Below, piece after piece: positions 7,043 to 7,773 of a DNA stretch of 7,773 bases. The stretch is from an uncultured Leucobacter sp. (GTDB taxonomy: Bacteria; Actinomycetota; Actinomycetes; Actinomycetales; Microbacteriaceae). The stretch is from positions 1-7,773 of the forward strand of contig CAMFIY010000126.1 of assembly GCA_945952575.1 (NCBI GenBank), given 5' to 3'. Below the pieces are notes generated by a model. That model was not told the DNA's origin. It did not search any database and saw only the letters and a program-made list of their open reading frames with translations. Position numbers and translations under genes: made by a program. Position 1 is the stretch's first letter, and each line of letters opens with the position of its first letter.

Positions 7043-7082
7043 TGAGAAATATAGCCTATCGCCGAGCTGTTCTCGTCTTCTC

Positions 7083-7098
7083 TCACAGTGACAGTCAC
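7083..7098. repeat. Two overlapping odd palindromes sharing one half-site (TCAC-A-GTGA and GTGAC-A-GTCAC)
   Basis: TCACAGTGA (7083-7091) and GTGACAGTCAC (7088-7098) overlap by sharing GTGA, giving three alternating half-sites in 16 bases. They lie between the rbfA stop and the palindrome at 7031-7042, in a gene-free stretch of 145 bases (7008-7152) that otherwise shows nothing. They could be regulatory or part of a weak end-of-transcript structure. Confidence 0.3.
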
Positions 7099-7152
7099 GC
7101 GGATTGGTACTCAATGCCCTTCTCGGCCCTGCCGTCACAGGTCCTGAGAGGA

Positions 7153-7737
7153 TCAGCGCTCTTCGGACTCCTCGTCGAGTTCGGAGCCGATGCTCTCGTC
7201 GTCCTCGTAGTCCTCCGAGTCGTCGAGCTCGTCCACGTCCTCCAGCTCGTCGAGCTCGTCGTCCGCCGCCTCGTCGAAGTCGTCGCCGGAGGCGAGGGCG
7301 TCGTCTGCGCCCTCGTCGGCCTCGCGCGGCTTGACGTACGGATCCGCCTCGCCCGCGTACTGTGCACCGGCGGCGAGCGCCTGCGCCTCCTGGTCGCGAC
7401 GATGCGCCTCGGCCAGCAGGGAGTTCAGATGGTCCGCGCTCTCCGGAAGCTCGTCATGGATGAACTCCAGGCTCGGCGTGAGCCGCGTCCCGAGCTGCTT
7501 GCCCACCTCGGAGCGCAGCATGCCGGTTGCCGCCTTGAGCGCCGCGGCCGAATCGGCGAGCTCCTGCTCATCCCCGTACACGGTGTAGAAGACGCTCGCG
7601 TGCTGAAGGTCTCCGGTCACCCGCACATCGGTGATGGTCACGAAACCGAGCCGCGGATCGCGCAGACCCTTCTCGAGCCTGCGCGCGATGATCTGCTGGA
7701 TGCGTTCTGAGACCTTGCCAGCCCTGGGATTTGCCAT
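7153..7737 (-). CDS. rbfA: 30S ribosome-binding factor RbfA with long acidic C-terminal tail
   Basis: RbfA binds the immature 30S subunit and helps late 16S rRNA maturation and cold adaptation. The start is ATG 7737, giving 194 residues. The KH-like core occupies about 1-115, with RAGKVSERIQQIIARRLEKG (5-24), DPRLGFVTITDVRVTGDLQH (27-46), VFYTVYG (49-55) and ATGMLRSEVGKQL (70-82). Beyond a linker, residues 139-193 hold 32 Asp/Glu in 55 positions, far more than the roughly 120-130 residue forms such as E. coli RbfA; acidic extensions are known in actinobacteria. The tail includes two copies of an in-frame 14-base repeat (7220-7233 and 7247-7260, 27 bases apart), suggesting growth by duplication. 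The upstream gene, expected to be infB, is outside the window. No Shine-Dalgarno precedes the ATG. Confidence 0.96.
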   Translation of the reverse strand: MANPRAGKVSERIQQIIARRLEKGLRDPRLGFVTITDVRVTGDLQHASVFYTVYGDEQELADSAAALKAATGMLRSEVGKQLGTRLTPSLEFIHDELPESADHLNSLLAEAHRRDQEAQALAAGAQYAGEADPYVKPREADEGADDALASGDDFDEAADDELDELEDVDELDDSEDYEDDESIGSELDEESEER

Positions 7738-7743
7738 ACGCCA

Positions 7744-7749
7744 AGAATA
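7744..7749 (-). promoter_or_regulatory. Possible -10 box (TATTCT) giving a leaderless rbfA transcript
   Basis: TATTCT on the minus strand lies six bases before the rbfA ATG, which would put the transcription start at or next to the A of ATG. Leaderless mRNAs are common in actinobacteria, and no Shine-Dalgarno is visible, which fits. The -35 region reaches the window edge and shows no clear TTGACA. rbfA may also be read through from an upstream gene. Confidence 0.3.
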
Positions 7750-7773
7750 CCGCCGCCGAGCATGAGAGCTGTC

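Noticed and set aside
5946..7152. Direct repeats or attachment sites flanking the low-GC gene
   Set aside because: I compared both borders and found no shared repeat, tRNA end or transposase trace, so no mobile element is called.
7220..7260. 14-base direct repeat as a possible mobile or CRISPR-like repeat
   Set aside because: It lies in frame within the acidic tail of RbfA and is explained by repeated Asp/Glu/Leu codons.
7738..7773. TTGACA-type -35 using GACA at the window edge (minus strand)
   Set aside because: Even if TT precedes it outside the window, the spacer to TATTCT would be 20 bases, too long for a normal promoter.

Overview
The window is high-GC DNA with dense, short-spaced genes, GTG starts and several overlapping stop/start pairs. 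Together with the actinobacterial look of MutY, RibF, TruB and RbfA, this points to an actinobacterium, most likely a Microbacteriaceae member (Leucobacter/Microbacterium-like). The genus is an inference from remembered protein similarity, not a search.

Layout from left to right. (1) 1-1411, minus: the N-terminal 470 residues of an SNF2-family DEAD/DEAH helicase whose C-terminal half lies beyond the left edge. (2) 1412-1670: a 259-base spacer with the helicase leader and inverted repeats just after ribF. (3) 4493 down to 1671, minus: a tight cluster truB, a 118-residue membrane protein, a 155-residue membrane protein, ribF. It is joined by a GTGA overlap, a 37-base gap and a TGATG overlap, so it is very likely one transcript. 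(4) 4494-4571: a short divergent promoter region. (5) 4572-5945, plus: a DUF2871-type membrane protein followed nine bases later by mutY. (6) 6015-6989, minus: a proline-rich three-helix membrane protein with an extracellular DUF4352-like domain, in clearly lower-GC DNA. (7) 7153-7737, minus: rbfA with a long acidic tail.

The ordinary bacterial arrangement is nusA-infB-rbfA-truB-ribF on one strand. Here rbfA and truB are still near neighbours on the same strand, but about 2.7 kb lies between them: the oppositely oriented DUF2871-mutY pair and the compositionally foreign DUF4352-like gene. The conserved core therefore covers ribosome maturation (RbfA), tRNA psi55 formation (TruB) and FMN/FAD synthesis (RibF). 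The intervening block carries oxidative-damage repair (MutY) and two uncharacterised envelope proteins.

I do not see a convincing new multi-gene system, CRISPR array, IS element, tRNA or rRNA. The most interesting parts are the low-GC membrane gene with its palindrome-bearing upstream region, the histidine-rich DUF2871 protein paired with mutY, and the two unknown membrane proteins coupled between truB and ribF.
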